NCBI GenBank assembly: GCA_003216415.1
Contig: QCIY01000006.1
Location: 24,589-88,588, forward strand
Source: Prochlorococcus sp. AG-402-O16
GTDB taxonomy: Bacteria > Cyanobacteriota > Cyanobacteriia > PCC-6307 > Cyanobiaceae
Direction of reading: 5' to 3'
DNA length: 64,000 nucleotides
The translations under genes were made by a program, and so were the position numbers. Positions 10,168-19,965 of this stretch are shown piece after piece (the stretch's first letter is position 1; each line of letters starts with the position of its first letter). A model generated the notes under the pieces. It was not told the DNA's origin and did not search any database. It worked only from the letters and a program-made list of their open reading frames with translations.

Positions 10168-11242
10168 ACCAATTCTTTACGACTTCGTCTGACCAGCAGC
10201 CATTTATCGAGTGAAAACCATTATGGCCGCCTTTTTCAGTTATAAAAATAGTAAATTTATCAATTGATTTTTTTCTTAAATTCAAAGTAGCCTTATATGG
10301 AACCCAAGGATCATCCTTGGAATGAATAAAAAGCATTGGAGGTAATTTTTTTATTGACTTTTGGATTCTAAATATTGGAGAAGCTTTGACATAATAATCT
10401 TCTAAAGAATTAAATCCCCAACTAGGAGCTGTAAATTTTTGATCAAATTCCCTTATACTTTTTAAACTTCTAATTTTTTTTCTTAATTTCTCGTTATTAA
10501 GAATTTTGCCTTCATCATTAAATCCATCCCATAACTGATTTTTTAAGCGGTGAAGTAACCAAGTTTGGTAGATAGAATTTCTAGGTTTTTCAATACAGAG
10601 ACTGCATGATGATAAATCTAAAGGACTACTTACACAGGCTAGGCCATTTAAAAGTTTTTCTCCATTGTTTCCATCGTAATCTAAGCAGGCATTTAAAAGA
10701 ATTGTTCCACCTAAAGATAATCCAACTCCGTATATTGGAAGATTATTATTCTTTTTTATGAGATCTTTGAACTCTAAATTAATTAATTTTTTAAAATATT
10801 TTATTGATGAAATAACATCACTGGAGCATCTAGCACAATAATTTCCTTTAGCTAAATATCTCCCAGCCCCGGATCCTCTTAGATTTAATTTAAGAACTCC
10901 AAAACCATTTTTTGCCAATTTCCTTGAGATTCTTCTTAAACCAAACCGTTTGGTTGAGCCCCCTAACCCATGTGTCACGATTACAAAACCCCGAAGGGTA
11001 GAAATTTTTTCAGGTAATTCTAAAAATCCCAGAAGATAATCACATTCAAATTTTTCAGAAAGAATTTTATTAATCGGAAATAATATTTTTTTATTTTTTA
11101 TTGATTTACCAAAATCAATAACAAAAGTATCTCTCAAAGTTTGAAAGTCGCCACCTATCCAAGGTAAGACTTCTCGAAATGAATTATTTTTTAAGTAATC
11201 TGAAAAACTTGAAGATATACTTTTATTTCTCCCCAACTCCAA
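10154..11242 (-). CDS. Alpha/beta hydrolase, YheT/EMB8 family
   Basis: 362 residues with an alpha/beta hydrolase fold: oxyanion-side motif VTHGLGGSTKRFG, nucleophile elbow GVGLSLGG (Ser in GLSLG), an Asp in FIHSKDDPWVP and a late His in EKGGHNGFH. The RxNLRGSGAG motif is characteristic of the YheT branch. The substrate is not known for the cyanobacterial members. It starts within the last 20 bp of pntB, so it may be the last gene of the pnt transcript. Confidence 0.85.
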   Translation of the reverse strand: MELGRNKSISSSFSDYLKNNSFREVLPWIGGDFQTLRDTFVIDFGKSIKNKKILFPINKILSEKFECDYLLGFLELPEKISTLRGFVIVTHGLGGSTKRFGLRRISRKLAKNGFGVLKLNLRGSGAGRYLAKGNYCARCSSDVISSIKYFKKLINLEFKDLIKKNNNLPIYGVGLSLGGTILLNACLDYDGNNGEKLLNGLACVSSPLDLSSCSLCIEKPRNSIYQTWLLHRLKNQLWDGFNDEGKILNNEKLRKKIRSLKSIREFDQKFTAPSWGFNSLEDYYVKASPIFRIQKSIKKLPPMLFIHSKDDPWVPYKATLNLRKKSIDKFTIFITEKGGHNGFHSINGCWSDEVVKNWFMSV

Positions 11243-12662
11243 GATCCTTTAATTCTCCAATTAGATCATTTAATACCTTCTTTGCATCGCCAAAGACCAT
11301 AGAAGTATTTGGCAGATCAAATAAATCATTTTTTATTCCGGAATAACCTGCACTCATACCTCTTTTAATTACAAAAACCGTTCTTGCTTCCTGCACATCA
11401 AGAACTGGCATGCCATATAAAGGAGAAGAACTATCATTTTTCGCCTGAGGATTAACTACATCATTTGCTCCTAAAACTAAAACAACATCCGTTGCTGGAA
11501 AATCAGGATTCACAACATCCATCTCTTTAAGTTGTTCGTAAGGGACATCTGCTTCTGCTAAAAGTACATTCATATGTCCAGGCATCCTCCCTGCTACAGG
11601 ATGTATTGCATAGACAACTTCAATACCATTTTGTTCTAGTTTTTTTGTCACTTCCCTTAAAGTATGTTGAGCCTGCGCTACCGCAAGACCATAGCCAGGA
11701 ACAATTATTACCTTGTTGGCTGCCTCTAAAGTTAATGCACATTCTTCAACACTACAAGAAGTTATATTGGTATATTCTCCTGATCCAGAAGAGGTCGTAC
11801 TTTGTGAAGATAAAGATCCTCCAAAAAGGACAGAAACCAATGATCTATTCATGCCCTTGCACATTACTTGAGTAAGAATTAGACCTGCTGCACCAACCAT
11901 TGCACCTGCAACTATCAAAAGCTGACTATCAACAACAAAACCTGCTGCTGCTGCTGCGATTCCTGAATAGCTATTTAATAGAGAAATAACAACTGGCATA
12001 TCTGCTCCACCAATTGGCAAAGTAACTCCTATTCCTAACAAAGAAGAAACTATAACTAGAAGCCAAATAGAGCTTGTGCTTCCATTTATCAGATCAAAAA
12101 AAGCAATCAAGGAAGCAACTGCAAAAACTATATTTACAAAATGTCTTCCTTTGCTCTGAGTCCATCCTGGCGTTGACAACCAACCCTGTAACTTTGCCAT
12201 TGCAACAATTGAACCAGTGAAAGTTATGGCACCTACAAATATAGAAACAGATATAGAAACTTCGTTAATAATTGACTTAAAAAAATCAAAATTTTCTATG
12301 CTACTTGATATAGGGAAAATAGCTACTCCCAAGGCCACTAAAAGTGATGACATCCCTCCACAACCATTGAACAACGCCACTGTCTCAGGCATAGAGGTCA
12401 TAGGTACTTTTTTTGCAAGTATTGCTCCGAATAAACTGCCTATAATTGATCCAATTATTATCCAAATCCAAGACTGAATAGCAATTCCAGATGTACCCAA
12501 ATAATAAGACAGTAAACCTAATACTGATAGCGACATTGCAAATGCAGCTAATCTATTAGCATCCCTTGCTGATTTTACTTTTGACAATCCTTTTATTCCC
12601 AAAGCCAGTAAAAGTACAGCTATAAGGTCAATAACGAATTTAATGATTACGGGTAAATTCAT
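11223..12662 (-). CDS. pntB: NAD(P) transhydrogenase subunit beta
   Basis: 479 residues. The N-terminal half holds about nine membrane helices rich in Gly and Ala (ALGIKGLSKVKSARDANRLAA; IGGADMPVVISLLNSYSGIAAAAAGFV). The C-terminal domain III binds NADP(H), with GYGLAVAQAQH, HPVAGRMPGHMNVLLAEA, VLVLGANDVVNP and IKRGMSAGYSG. Together with the alpha subunits it couples hydride transfer between NADH and NADP to proton movement across the membrane. It is the third gene of the pntA1-pntA2-pntB run, with an 8-bp gap from pntA2. Confidence 0.97.
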   Translation of the reverse strand: MNLPVIIKFVIDLIAVLLLALGIKGLSKVKSARDANRLAAFAMSLSVLGLLSYYLGTSGIAIQSWIWIIIGSIIGSLFGAILAKKVPMTSMPETVALFNGCGGMSSLLVALGVAIFPISSSIENFDFFKSIINEVSISVSIFVGAITFTGSIVAMAKLQGWLSTPGWTQSKGRHFVNIVFAVASLIAFFDLINGSTSSIWLLVIVSSLLGIGVTLPIGGADMPVVISLLNSYSGIAAAAAGFVVDSQLLIVAGAMVGAAGLILTQVMCKGMNRSLVSVLFGGSLSSQSTTSSGSGEYTNITSCSVEECALTLEAANKVIIVPGYGLAVAQAQHTLREVTKKLEQNGIEVVYAIHPVAGRMPGHMNVLLAEADVPYEQLKEMDVVNPDFPATDVVLVLGANDVVNPQAKNDSSSPLYGMPVLDVQEARTVFVIKRGMSAGYSGIKNDLFDLPNTSMVFGDAKKVLNDLIGELKDLGVGEK

Positions 12663-12670
12663 GTTAAAAA

Positions 12671-12964
12671 TTACTTCTTATTTGATGGTTTACGACTAAA
12701 CATCGCGAGCATTCGATCAGTTACAAAGAAACCGCCTACAACGTTAAAAAGAGCAAATCCAAGAGAAACTGAACCAATGATTAAAAGTGGTACGTTACCT
12801 TCTGCTTTTACAATTAAAGTCAATGCTGCCAACATTGTTATTCCTGAAATTGCATTTGCTCCACTCATTAGAGGTGTGTGAAGGGTAGGAGGAACTTTTC
12901 CAATTAACTCGAGGCCTAATAAACTACCAAGTAAAAGAACCCAAAGAAGACTTATAAAAGACAT
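12671..12964 (-). CDS. pntA: NAD(P) transhydrogenase subunit alpha, membrane part (PntA2)
   Basis: 97 residues, three predicted membrane helices, matching the membrane segment that is fused to the C-terminus of PntA in E. coli but encoded separately in cyanobacteria. The HTPLMSGANAISGI motif is the conserved helix facing the proton path. It lies between the NAD-binding subunit gene (12 bp upstream) and pntB (8 bp downstream). Confidence 0.95.
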   Translation of the reverse strand: MSFISLLWVLLLGSLLGLELIGKVPPTLHTPLMSGANAISGITMLAALTLIVKAEGNVPLLIIGSVSLGFALFNVVGGFFVTDRMLAMFSRKPSNKK

Positions 12965-12976
12965 AATTTTAAAACC

Positions 12977-14107
12977 TCAATTTTCAAAAACTTTATTTTG
13001 AAGAACAACTCCTTCATCGCTTAATAAACATCCAGAAATGAGTTCATCCTCTTTATCTAATTTAATTAGACCATCTTTTATAAAAGGTGTAATCAAAGAT
13101 GTTAAGTTCTTAGCATAAAGTGAACTTGCATCATAAGGAACTGATGAGGGTAATTCACCGGCTCCTATAAGTTTTACCCCATCTTTGATAATAGTTTCAT
13201 TTGATTTTGTTCCTTCACAATTACCTCCCTGAGAAACTGCCAAATCAATCACTACTGCACCAGACCTCATTTTTTCAATCATGGGAGAGTCTATTAAAAC
13301 AGGAGCCTTTTTCCCTAAAACTTGCGCAGTACAAATAGCAACATCAGCTTCAGATAAGTATTTAGTTAAAGTAGCTTTCTGTTTTGAGAGGAATTCGGGT
13401 GTTACAGCTTTTGCATAACCTCCAGCCTCCCCTGGTTTTTCGTCCACTTCAGGAAGTTCTATAAATCTTGCTCCGAGGGACTCTACTTGTTCTTTAACAG
13501 CAGGTCTAATATCAGATACATATACTATTGCACCAAGTCTTTTTGCTGTCGCAACTGCTTGTAATCCTGCAACGCCTCCTCCAAGAACTACTACTTTGGC
13601 AGGTTGGACTGTGCCCGCTGCAGTCATAAGCATTGGAAAATATCTATCTAACTCACTTGCAGCTAAAAGAACTGCTTTATATCCAGCGATATTGGCCTGT
13701 GAAGAAAGAACATCAGAAGATTGAGCTCTACTAATCCTCGGAAGCAACTCTAGTGATATAGCTGAAATCTTTTTACTATTTATAATCCTGAGAAGCTCCT
13801 TATTACCATATGGGTTAAGAAGACCAAGAAGAATAGCGCCATTCTTTAATTTAGTTAAATTATCCTCTGATGGAGTTTGAACACAGAATATCAAGTCCGC
13901 TTCACCCCAAATATTTTGATCTAAGTCATTAATTATTGTGCCGCCAGACTCTTCATATGATAAGTCACTAAATCCTGATAATTTCCCTGCTGAACTTTCA
14001 ATATAAACATCACACCCGAGACTTTTTAATTTCTTTACCGCTTCTGGTGTAGCTGAAACTCTCCTTTCACCAGGGCTTGTTTCGGAAGGAATAAGTATCT
14101 TTGTCAA
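12977..14107 (-). CDS. pntA: NAD(P) transhydrogenase subunit alpha, NAD-binding part (PntA1)
   Basis: 376 residues, related to alanine dehydrogenase. The N-terminal ERRVSATPEAVKKLKSLG and the NAD site VVLGGGVAGLQAVATAKRLGA are clear, as is the RQD-like loop region PVLIDSPMIEKMRSGAVVIDLAVSQGGN. It forms domain I of the transhydrogenase on the cytoplasmic side. It is the first gene of the operon; the 127-bp gap to the divergent 192-aa gene must hold promoters for both directions. Confidence 0.96.
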   Translation of the reverse strand: MTKILIPSETSPGERRVSATPEAVKKLKSLGCDVYIESSAGKLSGFSDLSYEESGGTIINDLDQNIWGEADLIFCVQTPSEDNLTKLKNGAILLGLLNPYGNKELLRIINSKKISAISLELLPRISRAQSSDVLSSQANIAGYKAVLLAASELDRYFPMLMTAAGTVQPAKVVVLGGGVAGLQAVATAKRLGAIVYVSDIRPAVKEQVESLGARFIELPEVDEKPGEAGGYAKAVTPEFLSKQKATLTKYLSEADVAICTAQVLGKKAPVLIDSPMIEKMRSGAVVIDLAVSQGGNCEGTKSNETIIKDGVKLIGAGELPSSVPYDASSLYAKNLTSLITPFIKDGLIKLDKEDELISGCLLSDEGVVLQNKVFEN

Positions 14108-14234
14108 TTTATTTATTTTTTTAACATACTAAATATAAATTGAAGAAAGTCAAAAGTCTTGGATTTTTGTTAAAAATATATTTTCTTTTTTATAAAAAAT
14201 AGCTATCTAGAATATATAGGTACTAATTAATCCA

Positions 14235-14813
14235 ATGAGTATAAAAGCAATCGAATGTCCTGATGGAGTATGTCACAGCCATCATGGTGGTCATGCTGTT
14301 CCAAGGCAAGCTATGCAGAAAAATCTAGAAAAGCATGGTAAAGACTGGTGCGAGAAATTAGCAGAGAGAATTTATGAAATGTCAGTTGATACTTATTCAC
14401 AGACAGTCATGCCCAGCCTTCACTCGGCAGGTTGGCAAAGAAGACATTTAGATTGGGAATTTAAGCTGGCAGAAAATGATTCTGAACCTGATGAAGCTCT
14501 TGTTGAAGGAATTATTAATGCCACAGAAAGCTTTCTAAGGAGTAGTGAAGTACATCGATTATTTATTCAGGAATTAGTCCAGGGCACATTTGAGGAAGCA
14601 AATGACAAAAAAATAATTTCTAAAGCAATAAAATCAATTATTGAAGAAGAAATTGTTAGTTCACTTAGAGAAAAGAAAGAAACTCTTTTAAAGAAAATAT
14701 CCGCAAAATTAATATCAGAAGAAAAAGTTAGCGAGGAACTTGCAATAAATTCAGCTAAAGAGGGCTTTGAGGAAGTTGAAAGGCTACTTGCTAATCATAG
14801 CGAGGCAGTTTAG
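14235..14813 (+). CDS. Conserved cyanobacterial hypothetical protein
   Basis: 192 residues; I do not recognise a characterised family. The N-terminus is rich in Cys and His (CPDGVCHSHHGGH, residues 8-20), which could bind metal. The remainder is predicted to be helical and acidic, with a long charged helix from about 100 to 185. No signal peptide or membrane segment is visible, so it is probably cytoplasmic. It is transcribed away from pntA1 and followed by a 154-bp gap. Confidence 0.6.
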   Translation: MSIKAIECPDGVCHSHHGGHAVPRQAMQKNLEKHGKDWCEKLAERIYEMSVDTYSQTVMPSLHSAGWQRRHLDWEFKLAENDSEPDEALVEGIINATESFLRSSEVHRLFIQELVQGTFEEANDKKIISKAIKSIIEEEIVSSLREKKETLLKKISAKLISEEKVSEELAINSAKEGFEEVERLLANHSEAV

Positions 14814-14967
14814 TCCTATTTCTTTATATTATTTTTATAATTAGAGCAGAAATTGGTTCAAATATAAATTAAAGATTAAATTATTGTTTGAAAGTACAAA
14901 GTTGTAACTTATTAGACAATGCATCTGTTATCGAATGTGTTTATCTATATACAACTTTTAAATTTCA

Positions 14968-15192
14968 ATGGAAAATTTCATAAGAAAAAGAATAGACATT
15001 GCGACCTGTTGGGCGACCAACAGAATTTCTGCAATGGATACGCTAGAAAGATATGAAGATAGTTATGCAATCGCAGAAGAATTTAGAGAGTGGATATTAC
15101 ATATTGGAGAAAAGAACGAAAATTTAAAAGATTCTGTCTTAAATTTTCCAAAGGGAATAGAAAAATTATTAGACCAAAAAGTCAACGATTAA
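14968..15192 (+). CDS. Small hypothetical protein
   Basis: 74 residues, mostly helical by composition, with no membrane segment and no recognised domain. The central RYEDSYAIAEEFREWI segment is strongly amphipathic. It stands alone between the 192-aa gene and the thioredoxin reductase gene, with A/T-rich gaps of 154 and 79 bp. Codon use is like that of its neighbours, which supports a real gene. Confidence 0.55.
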   Translation: MENFIRKRIDIATCWATNRISAMDTLERYEDSYAIAEEFREWILHIGEKNENLKDSVLNFPKGIEKLLDQKVND

Positions 15193-15271
15193 TTATTAAA
15201 TCTATCGAGTGAAATCCGCCCTACATTATTTGGGTTTGTTTATTATTATTAGAAGTGAAATTAGCAAATAA

Positions 15272-16648
15272 ATGGAAAATAAAGAAAAAATTTCTAACGT
15301 AGAAAATGTTGTAATTATAGGTTCAGGACCTGCAGGTTATACAGCTGCAATATATGCAGCAAGAGCAAATCTTCAACCTTTGCTCGTAACAGGATTTAAT
15401 TCTGGTGGAATTCCTGGTGGACAATTAATGACTACAACATTTGTTGAAAATTATCCAGGTTTCCCAGATGGTGTACTTGGTCCTGAATTGATGGATCTAA
15501 TGAAGGCTCAGGCAGAAAGATGGGGTACTAACTTATACGAAAGTGATGTTATCTCATTAAATACTGATTCACATCCCTTTGAATTAAAAACTTTAGAGGG
15601 GACTATAAAAGCTAACTCAATTATTATTGCAACTGGAGCAAGTGCAAATAGATTAGGCGTGATAAACGAAGATAAATTTTGGAGTAAAGGAATAAGTGCT
15701 TGTGCAATATGTGATGGAGCGACCCCACAATTTAGAGATGAAGAATTAGCTGTAATAGGAGGAGGCGACTCTGCATGTGAAGAAGCAGCATACCTCACAA
15801 AGTATGGTAGCAAAGTTCATTTGATTGTTAGATCAGAAAAATTAAGGGCTAGCGCAGCAATGGTTGATAGAGTAAAAGCTAATCCAAAGATAGAAATCCA
15901 TTGGAACACAAAAGTTGATAAAGCTGATGGTTCTGAATGGCTTGAGAAAATAGAAACTATTCACTCTCAAGAAGGAAAAGGAGAAATCAACATAAAGGGT
16001 CTTTTTTACGCCATTGGGCACACACCAAATACTAAGTTCTTAGGTAACAAACTTGATTTAGATAATAAAGGATATATTGCTTGCAAATCAGGAAGACCAG
16101 AAACATCTATTGAAGGCATTTTCGCAGCAGGTGATGTAGTTGATTCAGAGTGGAGACAAGGAGTTACAGCTGCAGGAACAGGATGTATGGCAGCATTAGC
16201 TGCCGAAAGATGGCTAGCCGAAAAAAACTTAGCGAAAATCATAATCAGAGAAACACCCGAACCAGAAAGAAAACTTAATTCGTCAAATTTTAATGAAGAC
16301 GAAGTTAATGAAGATACCTTCGATTCAAACTCTGAATGGCAAAAAGGCAGTTATGCATTAAGGAAACTTTATCACGAGAGTAAAAAACCTCTCTTAGTTA
16401 TTTTTAGTTCCCCAAGCTGCGGTCCATGTCATGTTTTGAAACCTCAATTAAAAAGGGTAATTAAAGAACTTGATGGTGCAGTGCTAGGAGTTGAAATAGA
16501 TATTGATAAAGATAAAGAGATTGCGAAACAAGCTGGTATAAATGGCACTCCCACAGTTCAACTTTTTAAGGAAAAATTATTAAAAAAACAATGGCAAGGA
16601 GTTAAACAAAGAAGTGAGTTTAAAGATGCTATAAAAAATATTATTTAA
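15272..16648 (+). CDS. trxB: NADPH-dependent thioredoxin reductase C (reductase-thioredoxin fusion)
   Basis: 458 residues: a thioredoxin reductase (about 1-320) fused to a thioredoxin (about 355-458). The FAD site is GSGPAGYTAAIYAA (17-30), the reductase active site is CAIC (near 147), the NADPH site is GGGDSACEEAAYL, and the FAD C-terminal motif is GIFAAGDVVD. The fused thioredoxin has SPSCGPCHVLKPQL (CGPC near 383). Such NTRC proteins use NADPH to reduce 2-Cys peroxiredoxins and to tune chlorophyll and carbon metabolism at night or in low light. Single gene, convergent with infA (9-bp gap). Confidence 0.95.
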   Translation: MENKEKISNVENVVIIGSGPAGYTAAIYAARANLQPLLVTGFNSGGIPGGQLMTTTFVENYPGFPDGVLGPELMDLMKAQAERWGTNLYESDVISLNTDSHPFELKTLEGTIKANSIIIATGASANRLGVINEDKFWSKGISACAICDGATPQFRDEELAVIGGGDSACEEAAYLTKYGSKVHLIVRSEKLRASAAMVDRVKANPKIEIHWNTKVDKADGSEWLEKIETIHSQEGKGEINIKGLFYAIGHTPNTKFLGNKLDLDNKGYIACKSGRPETSIEGIFAAGDVVDSEWRQGVTAAGTGCMAALAAERWLAEKNLAKIIIRETPEPERKLNSSNFNEDEVNEDTFDSNSEWQKGSYALRKLYHESKKPLLVIFSSPSCGPCHVLKPQLKRVIKELDGAVLGVEIDIDKDKEIAKQAGINGTPTVQLFKEKLLKKQWQGVKQRSEFKDAIKNII

Positions 16649-16657
16649 ATAAACTTT

Positions 16658-16927
16658 TTACTTATTATTCCTCTTAGGATTATTTTTATTAGTTGTAATT
16701 CTGGGGCCCCCACCTGCATTTCTCTCTCGATAAGTTATCCTTCCTCTAGAAAGATCATAAGGACTTATCTCAACTAATACTTTGTCTCCTGCTAATAATT
16801 TAATTCTAAATTTAGTTAATTTACCTGCGGCTCTGCATAAACATTGATGTCCTTCAGGTTGCTCTAACGTAACCAAATAAAATCCATTTCCCTGCTCTTT
16901 TTCTATTACACCTGATGTTTCAATCAT
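16658..16927 (-). CDS. infA: Translation initiation factor IF-1
   Basis: 89 residues. OB-fold S1-like domain starting MIETSGVIEKEQGNGFYLV, with KVLVEISPYDLSRGRITYRER, the hallmark of IF-1. A C-terminal tail of about 17 residues rich in Asn, Lys and Arg extends past the bacterial core length of about 72. It occupies the ribosomal A site during initiation. It is convergent with the NTRC gene. Confidence 0.93.
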   Translation of the reverse strand: MIETSGVIEKEQGNGFYLVTLEQPEGHQCLCRAAGKLTKFRIKLLAGDKVLVEISPYDLSRGRITYRERNAGGGPRITTNKNNPKRNNK

Positions 16928-17019
16928 TAATTAATTTTTTACTAAATTTATAATATCAGAAAAAGATTGGCCAAAATTAATTTGAGAAAAATTACGTGTT
17001 TAAAAATATAGAATCCAAT

Positions 17020-17232
17020 TTAAATTGAAAATTTAATTTCATTAATTATTTGAAGTTGACCATAGTAAAAATTAGCTTTTGCAATTTTTTCAGAATCTTC
17101 TAATTGATCAAAAAAAACAAATCCTAGGCTTTCCCATAATGACGATCCGCAGACGTTATTCAATTCATTTTTTGCTTCTTTTGCAAAATTTTCTAGCTTT
17201 CTTTCAAGATTTTTAGTTTTGGAAACAGACAT
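17020..17232 (-). CDS. Small hypothetical protein
   Basis: 70 residues, no recognised domain. The N-terminal 30 residues are a charged helix (ERKLENFAKEAKNEL); one Cys (VCGSS) follows, then a hydrophobic segment too short and too polar for a membrane span. It lies on the minus strand between ycf39 and infA with gaps of about 55 and 92 bp. Coding status rests on length and compositional similarity to neighbours. Confidence 0.5.
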   Translation of the reverse strand: MSVSKTKNLERKLENFAKEAKNELNNVCGSSLWESLGFVFFDQLEDSEKIAKANFYYGQLQIINEIKFSI

Positions 17233-17286
17233 AACAAGTAATAACTTTATAGTACAAATATACTATATATTCCTGCGATAGCAATA

Positions 17287-18249
17287 TTAAAAAGGTAATC
17301 TCTTTTTTTCTTCAATATTTAGATCTGCTTCCATTTCTCTTAATCTTTTAAGTATTTGCTGGTAGTATTCTTTGATATAACTCTCTAAAGATGTCATATC
17401 ATCTTCTTTTAGTTCCAATATTTCGTAGGTTTTGCTCATATCAGCGTCTAATGATTCTCCACTACTTGTTACTTCAGCAAAAGCCAATCTTTCAGCAACA
17501 TTTAAAGAATCTTGAAAAAAAGAAACTACCTTTTGAGTAACACTAATAAGGAAGGGGGAAACTCTAAATATTTTTGCCTTTTTTTCGCTAAATTTTTCAC
17601 ATAGGGAAATAACTTCGTTTGAATCCCATGCTTTGGGCCCAACTAAAGGCAATGATGTTCTATGAGTTTTTGGATTACTTACTGCTGCAATAATAACTTT
17701 TGCCATGTCTTGAGTATTCATATAAGCTATTTTAGTTGGAGTTCCACTCATCCAAACTGCTTGACTGTCTAATACTGGGATAGCAAATTGACTTATAACT
17801 CCCTGCATAAAAGCTGCACATTTAAAGATTGTATATTCCAGGTCAGAATTCTCAAGAAGTTTCTCAGTACAAAATTTAATGTCCATTAATGGAACATTTC
17901 TAAATTTATCTGTTAGAAGTATTGATAGAAAAATTACCCTTTTTACATTTAAAGATTCACAAGCGTTGTATAAGTTGAGTTTCCCATTCCAATCTATTTC
18001 ATAAATACTTTTAGGATCGTCTGGTCTACTAGTTGCTGCATCAATAACAACTTCAATATCTTGCAATGAATACTCAATATCGGAAGAATTAATTAAATTC
18101 CCTTTTGTAAGTTCACATCCCCATTCTTGAAGAAAAGAAGCTTTTCTTGGGTTTCTAACAAAGCATCTAACCTCATGTCCATCTTCTATAGCTTGCTTTG
18201 CAATTTGCCTTCCAAGAGTCCCTGTTGCTCCTACTAAAAGAATCTTCAT
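17287..18249 (-). CDS. ycf39: Ycf39/HCF244-type atypical short-chain dehydrogenase, photosystem II assembly factor
   Basis: 320 residues with an NmrA-like Rossmann fold: dinucleotide site GATGTLGRQIA (7-17), VRNPRKASFLQEWGCELTKGN, and the atypical-SDR features of chlorophyll-pathway and PSII-assembly proteins (NAYNACESLNVKRVIFLS-like region, TIFKCAAFMQG). Ycf39 works with Hlips to deliver chlorophyll to the D1 protein during PSII assembly. It lies next to petM on the same strand, consistent with a photosynthesis role. Ycf39 rather than another NmrA-like protein is my best match. Confidence 0.82.
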   Translation of the reverse strand: MKILLVGATGTLGRQIAKQAIEDGHEVRCFVRNPRKASFLQEWGCELTKGNLINSSDIEYSLQDIEVVIDAATSRPDDPKSIYEIDWNGKLNLYNACESLNVKRVIFLSILLTDKFRNVPLMDIKFCTEKLLENSDLEYTIFKCAAFMQGVISQFAIPVLDSQAVWMSGTPTKIAYMNTQDMAKVIIAAVSNPKTHRTSLPLVGPKAWDSNEVISLCEKFSEKKAKIFRVSPFLISVTQKVVSFFQDSLNVAERLAFAEVTSSGESLDADMSKTYEILELKEDDMTSLESYIKEYYQQILKRLREMEADLNIEEKKRLPF

Positions 18250-18306
18250 ATTTAAGATTTACTTAACTTGTAGACCATAACTTAATTTGTTATGAATTCG
18301 TGAGAA

Positions 18307-18405
18307 TCAATCCCCCTGAAACTTTAATAATAATGCACCGCCAACTAATCCTATTGGAATCAGTATCCAAAAAACTGCAGCAATACTAAAAATTTCTTTA
18401 GCCAT
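18307..18405 (-). CDS. petM: Cytochrome b6f complex subunit VII (PetM)
   Basis: Tiny reading frame of 32 residues beginning [15 protein letters not shown] and ending in [11 protein letters not shown], a single membrane helix. Length, the N-terminal MAKEIF, and the helix-Gly-Gly-Ala pattern all match PetM, a peripheral one-helix subunit of the thylakoid cytochrome b6f complex. It lies 57 bp upstream of ycf39 on the same strand and may share a transcript. Confidence 0.9.
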
Positions 18406-18498
18406 AGTAAAATTTTATCATTAGTATAATTTACATTCAATTTACATTTATTTGTTAAAAATGTAGATAATGCAAATATCTTGAAAATTATTGAATGC

Positions 18499-19437
18499 AT
18501 GATCACCAATCATAAAGAAGAAAATATTAATTATCCTAATTTCTGGGATTGGAATGGTTTTAAAATTTGTTGGAGTGTTACAGGCGAAGAAAATAAAATT
18601 CCAATTATCTTTCTACATGGATTTGGTGCTAGTCGAAAACATTGGAGAAACAATGTAGGATATTTTGCAAAAAGAAATTGTGCCTCCTATTCTTTGGATT
18701 TAATAGGATTTGGAGATTCAGCTCAACCTGGGATAAGACAAATTGGAAAATTAAATAATGAGATTTGGTGTAATCAAGTGAAAGACTTTATTGCTCAGGT
18801 CATTAGACCAAAGAATCCTGGGAAAGTAATTCTCATCGGCAATTCACTTGGCTCATTAGTGGCATTAACATGTGCTGTCTCATTAGAGGACCAAATTGCA
18901 ACAGTTATTGCATCTCCTCTACCAGATCAAATTCAAGAAAAAAAAATAAGAAATAAACCAATTTTTAAAAAATTAAAAGATAGATTTTTAATAGTATTTT
19001 TTATATTTTTTCCTTTAGAGATTTTTTTATTTTTAATAACCAAATTAGGGGTTATAAAACTGGGGCTAAATTCTGCCTATTTCAAAAAAGATTCTATTGA
19101 TCTAGAACTAATCGATTTAATAACAAAACCAGTATTGAGGAGAACTTCAGCTAGATCATTAAGAGCAATGTGTATTGGAATGTCCTTGAGAGATGAAAAA
19201 TTTCAAGCCTCCTACCTTTTAAGAAAACTTAGCGCCTCAAAAAAAGTTCCTCTTTTATTAATTTGGGGAGATAAAGATAATTTCATACCTTTGTTTCTTG
19301 GTAAAAAGATTGCAAATTTCCATAGATGGGTAAAATTAAAAATAGTATCTAATTCAGGACATTGTATCCACGATGAAGATCCTTCAGTATTCAATAGAAT
19401 CTCTTATGAATGGATTAGAGATTTAAAAACCTTTTAA
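18499..19437 (+). CDS. Alpha/beta fold hydrolase
   Basis: About 312 residues from the ATG at 18499 (the frame is open to a TTG at 18481). Classical hydrolase features: HGFGASRKHWRNN oxyanion region, nucleophile elbow GNSLGSLVAL (Ser in GNSLG), Asp in WGDKDNFIP and His in SNSGHCIHDEDP. A hydrophobic lid of about 25 residues (LIVFFIFFPLEIFLFLI) may dock on a membrane. Related cyanobacterial proteins are often linked to pigment or lipid ester cleavage, but the substrate is not readable here. ilvN starts 3 bp after the stop, so the two are co-transcribed. Confidence 0.82.
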   Translation: MITNHKEENINYPNFWDWNGFKICWSVTGEENKIPIIFLHGFGASRKHWRNNVGYFAKRNCASYSLDLIGFGDSAQPGIRQIGKLNNEIWCNQVKDFIAQVIRPKNPGKVILIGNSLGSLVALTCAVSLEDQIATVIASPLPDQIQEKKIRNKPIFKKLKDRFLIVFFIFFPLEIFLFLITKLGVIKLGLNSAYFKKDSIDLELIDLITKPVLRRTSARSLRAMCIGMSLRDEKFQASYLLRKLSASKKVPLLLIWGDKDNFIPLFLGKKIANFHRWVKLKIVSNSGHCIHDEDPSVFNRISYEWIRDLKTF

Positions 19438-19440
19438 AAT

Positions 19441-19965
19441 ATGAAACATACATTATCAGTTCTTGTAGAAGACGAATCTGGAGCTTTGAGTAGAATCTCA
19501 GGTCTCTTTGCTAGAAGGGGATTCAACATAGATAGCCTTGCAGTTGGTCCTGCAGAATCCAAAGGAATTTCAAGGTTAACAATGGTTGTAGAAGGTGACG
19601 ATGAAACTCTTCAACAAATGACTAAACAACTTAATAAGTTATTTAATGTTCTGGGAGTTGTTGATTTTACTAATCTCGCAGCAGTTGAGAGGGAATTGAT
19701 GTTACTAAAAGTTTCATCTAAAGAAGATACCAGAAGTAATATCTTAGATATAGTCCAAATATTCCGTGCAAAAGTTGTTGACGTTTCAGATATAGCATTA
19801 ACACTTGAAGTAGTTGGAGATCCTGGGAAGTTAGTTGCTTTAGAAAAATTACTTGAACCTTATGGCATTCTTGAAATAGCAAGAACTGGCAAGGTAGCTC
19901 TTAAGCGCTCTTCAGGAGTTAATACCGAAATGTTGAAAATCAACAAATATTCTCTAGAAATTTAA
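19441..19965 (+). CDS. ilvN: Acetolactate synthase small (regulatory) subunit
   Basis: 174 residues. N-terminal ACT domain [31 protein letters not shown] and the conserved MLLKV segment, followed by the C-terminal dimerisation domain with RTGKVAL. The subunit gives valine feedback inhibition to the large subunit in branched-chain amino acid synthesis. The gene for the large subunit is not nearby. The 3' end overlaps the convergent cyclophilin gene by 4 bp. Confidence 0.96.
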   Translation: MKHTLSVLVEDESGALSRISGLFARRGFNIDSLAVGPAESKGISRLTMVVEGDDETLQQMTKQLNKLFNVLGVVDFTNLAAVERELMLLKVSSKEDTRSNILDIVQIFRAKVVDVSDIALTLEVVGDPGKLVALEKLLEPYGILEIARTGKVALKRSSGVNTEMLKINKYSLEI